A DNA stretch of 45,917 nucleotides from Bradyrhizobium sp. BR 10289 (GCF_019455385.1 NZ_JACOFR010000042.1:1-45917); one strand, 5' to 3'. Shown: positions 1 through 7,395, numbered from the stretch's first letter. Notes: generated by a model not told the origin, from the letters alone. Numbers and translations: made by a program.

Positions 1-337
1 CCAGCCCGCGATACGTGACGACGCGCGATCGCCCCTCAAGATCGAGCCGGGATGGTCGATACTTACGACAAATCCGAATTTCGGTAAATTGGAATATTTT
101 CGGTGAGACGGCTTGACAGCGCCGGAGGTGTTTTGCCCGTCGGGCAGTTCGAGCCTTCGTAGCCCGGACGTCACCATATCGATTCCGTCATCCTGAGGTG
201 CGAGTGGCGCGATGCGACGGCATCGCGCCGGGAGCCTCGAAGGATGAACGGCCGAGGTGCCACCCGGGCCGTTCATCCTTCGAGGCTCGCCGAAGAGGCG
301 AGCTCCTCAGGATGACGGATTTGGTAGTGCCGTGAAA
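1..337. other. Left-edge non-coding stretch
   Basis: No credible gene is seen here. The first ~180 bases have locally lower GC (around 60-105) and no ORF with the codon bias of the neighbours. The rest is taken up by a long palindromic repeat (annotated separately) that ends about 20 bases before the stop codon of the response regulator. The long plus-strand ORF that starts in this repeat is the antisense shadow of that regulator. Confidence 0.6.
185..318. repeat. Long palindromic intergenic repeat, family R1, copy a
   Basis: The outer arms CCGTCATCCTGAGG and CCTCAGGATGACGG are perfect reverse complements. Inside them GAGCCTCGAAGGATGAACGG pairs with CCGTTCATCCTTCGAGGCTC. The element folds as one long hairpin with internal loops. 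A diverged second copy lies at 26939-27077. Both sit between genes, so this looks like a dispersed non-coding repeat rather than a terminator made for one gene. Confidence 0.85.
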
Positions 338-1009
338 CTACCCCGTCGGGGTGCCCTGCTTCCATTGGCCGCCGGCGATCTTCGCGGCGGCGATCACGGC
401 CTGCGTGCGGCTCTCGACGCCGAGCTTTTGCAGGATGGCCGAGACGTGCGCCTTGATGGTGGCCTCGGAGACGCCGAGCTCATAGGCGATCTGCTTGTTG
501 AGCAGTCCCTCCGACAGCATCATCAGCACCCGCACCTGCTGCGGCGTCAGCGTGACCAGGCGGTCGCGCAGCTTTGTCATGTCAGGGTCCGCGGCGGCCG
601 AGAGGTCGGTGTCGGCGGGAACCCAGACGTCGCCTTCCATCACCTTGAGGATGGCATCGCGCAAGGTCTCGACGCCGAAGCGCTTCGGGATGAAACCGGA
701 AGCACCGAAGTCGAGCGAGCGGCGGATCGTAGCGCTGTCGTCGGAGGCCGAGACGATCACCACCGGGATCGCCGGATATTGCGCGCGCAGATAGATCAGG
801 CCGGAGAAGCCCGAGATCCCGGGCATCGAGAGGTCGAGCAGGACCAGGTCGACGTCGGAGGTCTGCTCCAAAAGCCTGGTCAGATCCTCGAACGATCCGG
901 CCTCGTCGATCCTGGCCGAGGTCAGGACACCAGCCACCGCTTGCCGCAGCGCATCGCGGAACAGGGGATGGTCATCGGCAATGACGAGATGAGTCGAGGG
1001 AGCGTTCAT
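338..1009 (-). CDS. LuxR/NarL-family response regulator (orphan)
   Basis: Two-component response regulator of 223 residues. The N-terminal receiver domain (about 1-125) has the acidic pocket ADDHP near residue 11 and the likely phospho-acceptor Asp59 in LVLLDLSMPG. A Lys sits in the conserved place in FIPKR. The C-terminal LuxR-type helix-turn-helix (about 155-215) contains LTPQQVRVLMML and NKQIAYELGVSEATIKAHVS, typical of NarL/FixJ DNA-binding domains. The ATG at 1009 was chosen because the receiver domain begins a few residues later; an upstream in-frame start would add 31 residues without homology character. No histidine kinase is adjacent, so it is an orphan here. It is divergent from the MFS transporter at 1311, and an inverted repeat lies between them (1162-1191). 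Target genes cannot be read from the sequence. Confidence 0.9.
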   Translation of the reverse strand: MNAPSTHLVIADDHPLFRDALRQAVAGVLTSARIDEAGSFEDLTRLLEQTSDVDLVLLDLSMPGISGFSGLIYLRAQYPAIPVVIVSASDDSATIRRSLDFGASGFIPKRFGVETLRDAILKVMEGDVWVPADTDLSAAADPDMTKLRDRLVTLTPQQVRVLMMLSEGLLNKQIAYELGVSEATIKAHVSAILQKLGVESRTQAVIAAAKIAGGQWKQGTPTG

Positions 1010-1310
1010 CGTTCTCTTGCTGTCGTTCGTCACCCGGCCAGTAGTCCGGACCGGCGCAATGGTCAATTCTTCCCCGACCGCCGGTGGCATGCAAGGGCAC
1101 ATTATTCCTTTGCGGGAAGGGGGTTAATCCGCGGTCCCGCGCCACGACACTGCACTATAGGTCCGCACTGTCAGCTGCGCGTCAGTGCGGAAGGACGAAA
1201 GTCGTATTGGGGCGAGTTTCACGCCGATGTTACCTTGTGAGCAAGACCCAGGTTGATCCGGCATGGCCAGACATCTGGGGCGCGAGGAAACGCATTTCTG
1301 GGAGACAACT
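1010..1310. other. Divergent promoter region between regulator and MFS transporter
   Basis: About 300 bases without a gene, between two divergently transcribed genes. It must hold both promoters. The visible features are the inverted repeat at 1162-1191 and a CACTATAG stretch just before it that could be a -10 region for the plus-strand gene. A Shine-Dalgarno-like GGGAG lies a few bases before the ATG at 1311. Confidence 0.6.
1162..1191. promoter_or_regulatory. Inverted repeat, candidate operator or leader hairpin
   Basis: TCCGCACTG and CAGTGCGGA form a perfect 9-bp inverted repeat separated by 12 bases. It lies about 120 bases upstream of the MFS start and 150 bases upstream of the response-regulator start. 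Arm spacing and position fit a dimeric regulator site. It could also be a hairpin in the 5' leader of the transporter mRNA. No T-run follows, so a simple terminator is unlikely. Confidence 0.4.
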
Positions 1311-2996
1311 ATGACAATGGCAGCGGCCGCCGGCGGCGTCGGGGCGCGGGGAATGACCGGTGAAGAGAAAAAGGTCATCTTCGCATCTTCACTCGGTACC
1401 GTGTTCGAATGGTACGATTTCTACCTGTACGGATGGACCGCAGCCCAGATCGGCAAGGCGTTCTATTCGGCCTTCGACGCCAACACCCAGTTCATCTTCG
1501 CGCTGCTGACCTTCTCGGCGGGCTTCCTGGTTCGTCCCCTCGGCGCGCTGGTGTTCGGCCGGGTCGGCGATCTCGTCGGCCGCAAATACACCTTCCTCGT
1601 CACCATCACCATCATGGGCATGTCGACCTTCCTGGTCGGCCTGACGCCCGGCTACCAGACCATCGGCTGGCTGGCCCCGACCATCCTGATCGGCCTGCGC
1701 CTGCTGCAAGGTCTCGCCCTCGGCGGCGAATATGGCGGCGCGGCAACCTACGTGGCCGAGCATGCACCGCAGGGACGGCGCGGCTTCTACACGTCCTGGA
1801 TTCAGACCACCGCGACGATCGGCTTGTTCATGTCGCTGCTCGTCGTCTACGTCGTCCGCAACAGCATGAGCGCCGACGCATTCGCCGATCCGAGCCTCTC
1901 GGGTGGCTGGCGCTATCCCTATCTGCTGTCGATCGTGCTGCTCGGCATCTCGATCTGGATCCGCATGCAGCTCTCGGAATCGCCGCTGTTCCAGAAGATG
2001 AAGGACGAAGGCAAGGCCTCCAAGGCACCCCTGTCGGAAGCCTTCGGCAATTGGCAGAACGGAAAATACGCGCTGATCGCCCTGCTCGGCCTCACCGCGG
2101 GTCAGGCCGTGATCTGGTATGGCGGGCAATTCTACGCACGCGTCTTCCTCGTCAACACGCTCAAGGTCCCCGCGAACTCGGCCGACATCGCGCTCATCAT
2201 CGCACTCGCAATTGCCACCGTCGGCTTCCTGTTCTTCGGCTGGCTCTCGGACAAGATCGGCCGCAAGCCGATCATCCTGGCCGGCTGCCTGCTCGGCGCC
2301 CTGACCTATCACTTCGCCTTCAGCCTGCTGACGACGGCCGCCAATCCGGCGCTCGAAAAAGCGCTGGCCAATGCGCCCGTCTCGGTGGTCGCCGACCCCA
2401 AGGACTGCAACGTGCTGTTCGACCCAGTCGGCGGCCGCGTGTTCACCAGCTCCTGCGACGTCGCCCGCAACGCGCTGATCGCATCGTCGGTGAACTTCAA
2501 GCTGGAGCCCGCCGCCCCCGGCAGCCTCGCCAAGGTCGTCGTCGGCTCCAAGTCGTTCGACTCCGTGAACGGCACCGGCGCCGATCCCAAGGCGTTCGCG
2601 GCCGCCCGCACCGCATTCACGAGCGCCGTGACGGCTGCGGTCGGCGAAGCCGGCTACCCGATCAAGGGCGCTGATCCGGCCGCGATCAACATGCCGCTGC
2701 TGATCATCGTCCTGACCTACCTCGCGATCCTCGTGACCATGGTGTACGGCCCGATCGCGGCCGCCCTCGTCGAGCTGTTCCCGACGCGGATCCGCTACAC
2801 CTCGATGTCGCTGCCCTACCACATCGGCAATGGCTGGTTCGGTGGCCTGCTGCCGCCGATCGCGGTCGCGCTGGTCGCCGCGACGGGCAACATCTACGCA
2901 GGCCTCTGGTATCCGATCGCGATCGCGTCGATGACCTTCATCGTCGGCCTGATCTTCGTGCCCGAGACCAAGGACGTCGACATCACCAAGACCTGA
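1311..2996 (+). CDS. MHS-family MFS transporter with large periplasmic insertion
   Basis: Inner-membrane secondary transporter of 561 residues, of the metabolite:H+ symporter branch of the major facilitator superfamily (relatives: proline/betaine, alpha-ketoglutarate and shikimate permeases). TM1 begins SLGTVFEWYDFYLYG, a hallmark of the branch. The TM2-3 loop has FGRVGDLVGRKYTFL, the MFS motif A, and the second half repeats it as GWLSDKIGRKP. Usual members have about 430-450 residues. Here about 110 extra residues, rich in Ala/Val/Ser with two Cys (KDCNV and SSCDV), lie between predicted TM9 and TM10 (about residues 345-460), on the periplasmic side if the N-terminus is inside. The ATG at 1311 has GGGAG upstream; an earlier in-frame ATG at 1263 lacks support. 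Substrate unknown; an organic acid or similar metabolite is the family expectation. A strong terminator follows. Confidence 0.9.
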   Translation: MTMAAAAGGVGARGMTGEEKKVIFASSLGTVFEWYDFYLYGWTAAQIGKAFYSAFDANTQFIFALLTFSAGFLVRPLGALVFGRVGDLVGRKYTFLVTITIMGMSTFLVGLTPGYQTIGWLAPTILIGLRLLQGLALGGEYGGAATYVAEHAPQGRRGFYTSWIQTTATIGLFMSLLVVYVVRNSMSADAFADPSLSGGWRYPYLLSIVLLGISIWIRMQLSESPLFQKMKDEGKASKAPLSEAFGNWQNGKYALIALLGLTAGQAVIWYGGQFYARVFLVNTLKVPANSADIALIIALAIATVGFLFFGWLSDKIGRKPIILAGCLLGALTYHFAFSLLTTAANPALEKALANAPVSVVADPKDCNVLFDPVGGRVFTSSCDVARNALIASSVNFKLEPAAPGSLAKVVVGSKSFDSVNGTGADPKAFAAARTAFTSAVTAAVGEAGYPIKGADPAAINMPLLIIVLTYLAILVTMVYGPIAAALVELFPTRIRYTSMSLPYHIGNGWFGGLLPPIAVALVAATGNIYAGLWYPIAIASMTFIVGLIFVPETKDVDITKT

Positions 2997-3020
2997 CGCG
3001 CGACCACGGCGCGTCCATGC

Positions 3021-3055
3021 AGCCGGCCGCGGAGCGATCCGCGGCCGGCTTTGCT
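3021..3055 (+). terminator. Rho-independent terminator after the MFS gene
   Basis: A perfect 13-bp stem (AGCCGGCCGCGGA / TCCGCGGCCGGCT) with loop GCGA is followed by TTGCTTTG on the plus strand. It starts 24 bases after the transporter stop codon. The U-tract is interrupted. It also separates this gene from the convergent YjbQ gene. Confidence 0.8.
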
Positions 3056-3064
3056 TTGACAGCC

Positions 3065-3538
3065 TTACTGATTGCTGCCGATGAATTGCAGCACGATCTC
3101 GCGCCGGTGCGGGCGGGCGCGGTGCTCGATCAGATAGATCGCCTGCCAGGTGCCGAGTGCGAGCCTGCCGTTCAGGACAGGCACCTGAAGCGAGGTCTGC
3201 GTCAGCATCGTCTTGATATGGGCGGGCATGTCGTCCGGTCCTTCGGTGTCGTGGGTCCACCCGGCATTCTCGGGCGCGAGCCTCGCCAGCGACGTGCCGA
3301 GATCGACCAGCACGGAAGGGTCGGCATTTTCCTGGATCGTCAGCGACGCCGAGGTGTGACGGATGAACAGCGTCAACGCGCCGTCGCGGCCGTGAACTTC
3401 ATGGATGAATTTTGCGGCTTCGCTGGTGAGATCGGTGAAGCCGCGGCCGTGTGTCTGCACGGTGAGCAGGGACGACATGATTGTCGAGGCCTGCACGGAT
3501 GACGGTGCGGAGCGCGTGATCGATTTGGCTGATGTCAT
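3065..3538 (-). CDS. YjbQ/UPF0047-family protein (secondary thiamine-phosphate synthase type)
   Basis: Cytoplasmic protein of 157 residues, of the YjbQ family (UPF0047). Members carry a weak thiamine-phosphate synthase activity; their main role is unsettled. Family signatures run through the protein: FIRHTSASLTIQENADPSV (about 58-76), with the conserved His and the Ser/Thr-rich turn, then GWTHDTEGPDDMPAH, and the closing LALGTWQAIYLIEHR. Usual length is about 135-140. The extra ~20 N-terminal residues depend on choosing the ATG at 3538, preceded by GAGAG; the ATG at 3478 would give the standard length and is the alternative. It converges with the MFS gene. A palindromic repeat lies upstream. 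It shows no operon link with its neighbours. Confidence 0.85.
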   Translation of the reverse strand: MTSAKSITRSAPSSVQASTIMSSLLTVQTHGRGFTDLTSEAAKFIHEVHGRDGALTLFIRHTSASLTIQENADPSVLVDLGTSLARLAPENAGWTHDTEGPDDMPAHIKTMLTQTSLQVPVLNGRLALGTWQAIYLIEHRARPHRREIVLQFIGSNQ

Positions 3539-3564
3539 GAAAGGTCTCTCAACTCAGGAAGTGT

Positions 3565-3655
3565 CGTAGGGTGGGCAAAGCGAAGCGTGCCCACGAATCC
3601 TCGCGACGATAAAGAGATCGTGGGCACGGCGCGTTGCGCCTTTGCCCACCCCACG
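3565..3655. repeat. Palindromic intergenic repeat, family R2, copy a
   Basis: The outer arms CGTAGGGTGGGCAAAG and CTTTGCCCACCCCACG are near-perfect reverse complements, and the inner arms GCGTGCCCACGA and TCGTGGGCACGGCG also pair. A second copy lies at 29915-30013. It sits between two minus-strand genes and ends 15 bases past the 3' end of the upstream exported-protein gene. Confidence 0.85.
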
Positions 3656-3670
3656 GCAGTTCGTCGCGTG

Positions 3671-4192
3671 TCAAATCTTCCCCGACACGTCCTTCTGCAC
3701 GCGATTGGCCATGTCGATCAATCGGCGCCAAGCCTTTTCCAGGAACGACATCACGCGGTCCATGTCCTGCTCGCTCGGCAGCGGGATCTCGATCTTGCGC
3801 TCGCCCTCGGCCATCTTCGGCTCTGTCTTCTTCAACGGGTCGGATTTCGGCAGTGCCTCGTCGATCTTGCCCGACACGGTCGGGCCGGCCACGAGCTGCT
3901 CCTTCAGCTTCTCGACCTCTGCCTGGAGCCTGCCGATCTCGGCATCGAATGCGGCGCGCTCGTCCGGCACGGCGTAGCAGGCCCAGCCCGCGCCGTTCCT
4001 GGTGCAGGTCGACATCGTGCCGGTGCGGGTGTCGAGCCGCAGCACGCCCTCGGGAATCGGCGTCATGCTGTAGCGGCCGTTGTCGCTGTCGGGCGCCGAT
4101 TGCGCGGCCATGAGGCCGCCGCCGGTCGCCGTCGCCGCGACGAGGGCCGCTGCCGCAAGCCACGATGCTGTGGATGATTTTGCTGGTCGCAT
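3671..4192 (-). CDS. Exported coiled-coil protein of unknown function
   Basis: A 173-residue protein with an N-terminal signal sequence: MRPAKSS, then a hydrophobic Ala-rich stretch ending near MAAQSA. Next comes a segment with two Cys (STCTRNGAGWACYAVPD) that could form a disulfide in the periplasm. A charged, Leu-heptad stretch (about 80-110: ERAAFDAEIGRLQAEVEKL) predicts a short coiled coil. The C-terminal part is acidic/basic with no recognised domain. The ATG at 4192 is preceded by GGGGAG and starts the signal peptide; the longer ORF upstream has no coding character. I do not recognise the family beyond similar exported hypothetical proteins in Bradyrhizobium. It is divergent from the atp operon. 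Confidence 0.75.
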   Translation of the reverse strand: MRPAKSSTASWLAAAALVAATATGGGLMAAQSAPDSDNGRYSMTPIPEGVLRLDTRTGTMSTCTRNGAGWACYAVPDERAAFDAEIGRLQAEVEKLKEQLVAGPTVSGKIDEALPKSDPLKKTEPKMAEGERKIEIPLPSEQDMDRVMSFLEKAWRRLIDMANRVQKDVSGKI

Positions 4193-4550
4193 CGCACTCC
4201 CCACCACGACAATCAGGTGGCGCTCTCCAATTCTACACCCGGGCGAGACGATCCGCCGCCAAAAACACCCGACCGAAATCAACGATGCCGCATCCCCGTT
4301 TGATCCCGCCAGACGGACAAAATGGCGGCCGCATTCGCCGATCATAGAAAGAGCTGCTGCGGTGCGGCGTCACGCTGTGTGCGGCGCTGCCGCGCACGCC
4401 AATATCGTTAGATAAATCAATTACATAACAGAAAGCGACGCAATCGTGACTTGGCTTGACTTGATTATAGGCCATCAGTATGGTCCGCGCGGCTTTTGAG
4501 GGTGGCGGGCGTAATTTCCATTCAGCCGCAGCGTTTCGGGTCTTCGTTGC
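4193..4550. other. Intergenic region between exported protein and atp operon
   Basis: 358 bases without a gene, markedly more AT-rich than its surroundings between about 4320 and 4500. It separates the minus-strand exported-protein gene from atpI, so it should contain both promoters. A good sigma70-like candidate for the atp operon is annotated at 4456-4484. No further structure stands out. Confidence 0.6.
4456..4484 (+). promoter_or_regulatory. Candidate promoter of the F0 atp operon
   Basis: TTGACT (4456-4461) and TATGGT (4479-4484) are separated by exactly 17 bases in an AT-rich stretch. The predicted start is near 4491, about 60 bases before the atpI ATG. The assignment rests on consensus similarity alone. 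Confidence 0.5.
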
Positions 4551-4925
4551 ATGACAGATGGCACGGGACACGGCGGGAATGGAGATCGCGATAGATCGCC
4601 CGAGGAAGCTGCGCTTTCCGAACGGCTCGGAAGTCTCGATCAGCGGTTGTCCGAATTTCGCGACCGCCGGATCAAGACCGAGCAACCCGCAGGTGACGGT
4701 GGAGACGGAGCGGCCAGAGCCTCGGCGATGGCGCTTGGTTTTCGGTTATCCTCCGAGTTGGTCGCCGGTGTCGCTGTCGGAGCGGGGATTGGCTGGGGGT
4801 TCGACCGCTTGCTGTCGACGTCGCCCTTCGGATTTATCGTATTCCTGCTGCTGGGCTTCGTGGCCGGCGTGGTGAATGTGGTGAGATCGGCGGGCGCGGG
4901 TCAGAACAGGCGCGGTGGTTCTTAA
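4551..4925 (+). CDS. atpI: AtpI, F0F1 ATP synthase assembly protein I
   Basis: Small inner-membrane protein of 124 residues. AtpI is known to assist assembly of the c-ring and is encoded first in many atp operons. The N-terminal half (1-55) is hydrophilic and charged. Two hydrophobic segments follow: about 65-88 (SSELVAGVAVGAGIGWGFDRLL) and about 92-112 (FGFIVFLLLGFVAGVVNVVR). The Gly-rich GAGIGWGxD turn and the FxxLGFxAG motif are typical of the AtpI/Q family. Position directly before atpB confirms the call. About 110 bases with strong hairpins separate it from atpB, which may uncouple expression of this assembly factor from the structural subunits. Confidence 0.9.
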   Translation: MTDGTGHGGNGDRDRSPEEAALSERLGSLDQRLSEFRDRRIKTEQPAGDGGDGAARASAMALGFRLSSELVAGVAVGAGIGWGFDRLLSTSPFGFIVFLLLGFVAGVVNVVRSAGAGQNRRGGS

Positions 4926-4950
4926 GCGATCCGCACAGGAGAGGAATGAT

Positions 4951-4988
4951 CGTACCGGCCTTCCCGGTACGGGCCGGCCCGGCCGGCA
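4951..4988 (+). other. Hairpin pair in the atpI-atpB spacer
   Basis: CGTACCGG / CCGGTACG is a perfect 8-bp stem with loop CCTTC. It is followed at once by a GC-only palindrome, GGCCGGCC-CGGCCGGC. No T-run follows, so it is not a classic terminator. It may be an mRNA processing or stability structure that sets the ratio of atpI to atpB. Confidence 0.4.
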
Positions 4989-5036
4989 GACCGAGACCCG
5001 CCGGCGTCGCCCGGCAGACCAAGAGATGCCGCGCTG

Positions 5037-5786
5037 ATGAAAATCGATCCGATCCACCAGTTCAACATCGAGCCTCTCTTCACCCTGGGCCATATCGGCA
5101 ATCACACGATCGCCTTCACCAATTCGTCGCTCTACATGCTGGTGGCGGTCGCGATCATCGCGCTCCTGATGCTCGCCAGCGGCTCGCAGCTGGTTCCCGG
5201 GCGCCTGCAATCGGTCGCCGAGATCTCCTACGAATTCGTAGCCTCGACCATCCGTTCGACGGCCGGCGCGGAAGGCATGAAGTTCTTCCCGCTGATCTTC
5301 TCGCTGTTCATGTTCATCTGCGTCTCGAACCTGGTCGGCATCATCCCCTACACCTTCACGGTCTCGAGCCATCTGATCGTCACCGTCGGACTGGCGCTCC
5401 TGGTCTTCTTCACGGTGCTGATCTACGGCGTCGCCAAGAACGGCCTGAAATTCTTCTCGATCTTCGTCCCTCACGGTGTCCCCGGCTACATCCTGCCGCT
5501 GGTGATGTTCATCGAGATCCTGTCGTTCTTCCTGCGGCCGGTCTCGCACAGCATCCGTCTGTTCGCCAACATGCTGGCCGGCCACATCGCGCTGAAGGTG
5601 TTCGCGGGCTTCGTCGCCATGCTCGGCTTCTCGCTCGGCGCCGTCGGCTGGGTCGGCGGCGTGCTGCCGCTGGCGCTCACCATCGCGCTGTACGCGCTCG
5701 AGATCCTGGTCGCGTTCCTGCAGGCCTATGTGTTCGCGATCCTGACCTGCATCTACCTCAACGACGCCATTCATCCGGGACACTGA
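5037..5786 (+). CDS. atpB: F0F1 ATP synthase subunit a
   Basis: Integral membrane stator subunit of the F0 proton channel, 249 residues, usual length. It begins with the family N-terminus (IDPIHQFNIEPL). Several hydrophobic segments follow, and the critical Arg174 lies in SIRLFANMLAGH; this Arg faces the c-ring carboxylate during proton transfer. The C-terminal helix has ALEILVAFLQAYVFAILTCIYL, the conserved end with Gln and Tyr of the half-channel. The ATG at 5037 is preceded by AAGAGATG. It is followed by atpE after 53 bases. Part of the F0-only operon; the F1 genes are not in this window. Confidence 0.97.
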   Translation: MKIDPIHQFNIEPLFTLGHIGNHTIAFTNSSLYMLVAVAIIALLMLASGSQLVPGRLQSVAEISYEFVASTIRSTAGAEGMKFFPLIFSLFMFICVSNLVGIIPYTFTVSSHLIVTVGLALLVFFTVLIYGVAKNGLKFFSIFVPHGVPGYILPLVMFIEILSFFLRPVSHSIRLFANMLAGHIALKVFAGFVAMLGFSLGAVGWVGGVLPLALTIALYALEILVAFLQAYVFAILTCIYLNDAIHPGH

Positions 5787-5839
5787 GCGGTCCGGGGAAT
5801 TTCCACCCACAACCCAATCTTTCTTCCAAGGAGTCTAAA

Positions 5840-6067
5840 ATGGATCCGGCAGCAGCAAAACTTATCGGCGCGGGCATCGCGTGCATCGGCATGGGCGGCG
5901 CGGGCGTCGGCGTCGGCGTGATCTTCGGCAACTACCTCGCCGCGGCCGTCCGCAATCCGTCGGCTGCTCAGGGCCAGTTCGGCAACCTGATCTTCGGCTT
6001 CGCCGTGACCGAAGCACTCGGCATCTTCTCGCTGCTGATCGCGCTGCTTCTGCTGTTCGTTTTCTGA
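5840..6067 (+). CDS. atpE: F0F1 ATP synthase subunit c
   Basis: Proteolipid rotor subunit of 75 residues: two transmembrane helices joined by the polar loop RNPSAAQGQ. The proton-carrying carboxylate is Glu58 in GFAVTEALGIF. Helix 1 carries the Gly-rich GMGGAGVGVGV pattern that packs the c-ring. A strong ribosome-binding site, AAGGAG, lies 8 bases before the ATG, fitting the high copy number of this subunit in the complex. Confidence 0.97.
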   Translation: MDPAAAKLIGAGIACIGMGGAGVGVGVIFGNYLAAAVRNPSAAQGQFGNLIFGFAVTEALGIFSLLIALLLLFVF

Positions 6068-6129
6068 AGAACGACTTCTCATCGCGCCGCTTCATCCGAA
6101 GCGGCGCGTGACAGCAACAGGAGTACTCC

Positions 6130-6696
6130 ATGGCCGAGAGTCATGGCGGGGCGAAAGGTCCGGCGTCGGGCGCTCACACGGAAGCCGATGGCGGTCATCA
6201 CAGCGGCGGCTTCCCGCCGTTCGAGAGCAGCACCTTTGCCTCGCAGCTGGTGTCGCTCGCGATCTTCTTCGTCCTGCTCTACGTGATCGTGTCCAAGCTC
6301 GCTTTGCCGAAGGTCGGCGGTGCGATCGAGGCGCGTCAGAACAAGATCGAGGGTGACCTCGCCGAGGCGCAGAAGCTGAAGGACCAGTCCGACGCCGCGC
6401 TGAAAGCCTATGAAAGCGAGCTCGCTTCGGCGCGCACGCGAGCGCAGGCGATCGCCAACGAATCCCGTGACAAGGCGAATGCGCAGGCGGAAGCCGAGCG
6501 CAAGGCCCTGGAAGAGCAACTGGCGGCCAAGCTCGCCGAGGCGGAAAAGACCATTGCCTCGACGCGCACCACCGCCATGAGCAACGTCCGCGGCATCGCG
6601 GCCGATGCGGCAGGCCAGATCGTGCAGCAGCTCGCCGGCGTCGTTCCGGATGCGGCCTCGGTCAATGCTGCCGTTGACGCGTCCTTGAAGGGTTAG
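6130..6696 (+). CDS. atpF': F0F1 ATP synthase subunit b' (AtpF')
   Basis: Peripheral-stalk subunit b', 188 residues. A polar, Gly/His-rich N-terminal tail (1-30) precedes one membrane helix (about 38-60: FASQLVSLAIFFVLLYVIVSKLALP). A long Ala/Glu/Lys-rich coiled-coil region follows to the end. The first b gene with an N-terminal extension, placed directly after atpE and before a second b gene, is the pattern of the diverged b' subunit in photosynthetic and other alphaproteobacteria. It pairs with AtpF as a heterodimeric stalk. The intergenic gap to atpF is only 5 bases. Confidence 0.93.
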   Translation: MAESHGGAKGPASGAHTEADGGHHSGGFPPFESSTFASQLVSLAIFFVLLYVIVSKLALPKVGGAIEARQNKIEGDLAEAQKLKDQSDAALKAYESELASARTRAQAIANESRDKANAQAEAERKALEEQLAAKLAEAEKTIASTRTTAMSNVRGIAADAAGQIVQQLAGVVPDAASVNAAVDASLKG

Positions 6697-6701
6697 TCGA
6701 T

Positions 6702-7187
6702 ATGTTCTTCGATCCTGAAACCTGGGTCGCCATCGCCTTCGTGATCCTGATGGTCCTGTTCGGCTATCTCGGGGTCTTCAAGTCGGCGATGTCGGCGCTC
6801 GACAAGCGCGCCGAGCGCATCAAGGCCGAGCTCGACGACGCCACGCGCCTCAAGCAGGAAGCGGCCAAGGTGCTCGCCGACTACAAGGCGCTCAGTGCCA
6901 CCGCCGAGCGCGAGGCCGCCGACATCATCGCCAACGCCAAGTCCGAAGCCGAGCGCATCGCGACCGAGGCCAAGGCAAAGATGGAAGACTTCGTCGCCCG
7001 CCGCACCAAGACCGCGGAGAGCAAGATCGCGCTCGCCGAAGCCCAGGCGCTGGCCGATGTCCGCGCCGCAGCCGCGGAAGCCGCCGTCCAGGCCGCCTCG
7101 ACGATCCTGTCGCAATCGGTCAAGGGCCAGGTCGCCGACGATCTGCTCGCCAAGGGCATCACCGAGGTCCGGCAGAAGCTGAACTGA
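6702..7187 (+). CDS. atpF: F0F1 ATP synthase subunit b
   Basis: Peripheral-stalk subunit b, 161 residues. The N-terminal membrane helix (about 6-26: TWVAIAFVILMVLFGYLGVF) is followed by an amphipathic coiled coil with regular Ala and charged residues (RAERIKAELDDATRLKQEA). It begins 5 bases after atpF' and closes the operon; a strong terminator follows 23 bases after the stop codon. Confidence 0.95.
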   Translation: MFFDPETWVAIAFVILMVLFGYLGVFKSAMSALDKRAERIKAELDDATRLKQEAAKVLADYKALSATAEREAADIIANAKSEAERIATEAKAKMEDFVARRTKTAESKIALAEAQALADVRAAAAEAAVQAASTILSQSVKGQVADDLLAKGITEVRQKLN

Positions 7188-7210
7188 GGGCGAACGCCTC
7201 ACCTATCAAA

Positions 7211-7239
7211 AAGCCGGCGCGATCAGCGCCGGCTTTTTT
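7211..7239. terminator. Bidirectional terminator after atpF
   Basis: Perfect 10-bp stem AAGCCGGCGC / GCGCCGGCTT with loop GATCA, continuing into TTTT on the plus strand. A run of A residues before the stem gives a T-run on the minus strand too. It ends the F0 operon. Confidence 0.92.
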
Positions 7240-7266
7240 GTTGAGCGCGTGTAGCCACACCACAGG

Positions 7267-7369
7267 TGTCATCACCCGCGAAAGCGGGTGATCCAGTACG
7301 CCGCGGCTTCTCGGCTCGCACACCGCCGCCTCTGGAATACTGGATTGCCCGCCTTCGCGGGCAATGACA
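7267..7369. repeat. Palindromic intergenic repeat, family R4
   Basis: The outer arms TGTCATCACCCGCGAAAGCG and CGCGGGCAATGACA pair as an imperfect palindrome, extended inward by GATCCAGTA / TACTGGAT. Only one copy of this type is seen in the window. It sits between the atp terminator and the end of the minus-strand exported-protein gene. Confidence 0.75.
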
Positions 7370-7395
7370 GTTGAGATTGCAGCGCCACCTCGCCC

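Noticed and set aside
1389..3260. 623-residue minus-strand ORF opposite the MFS gene
   Set aside because: It is a codon-bias shadow: rich in Arg/Asp/Gly/Gln, no domain, runs across the terminator, and lies opposite a clear transporter.
7267..7369. Possible CRISPR or terminator array
   Set aside because: A single imperfect palindrome with no repeated unit-spacer pattern; it fits a dispersed intergenic repeat.
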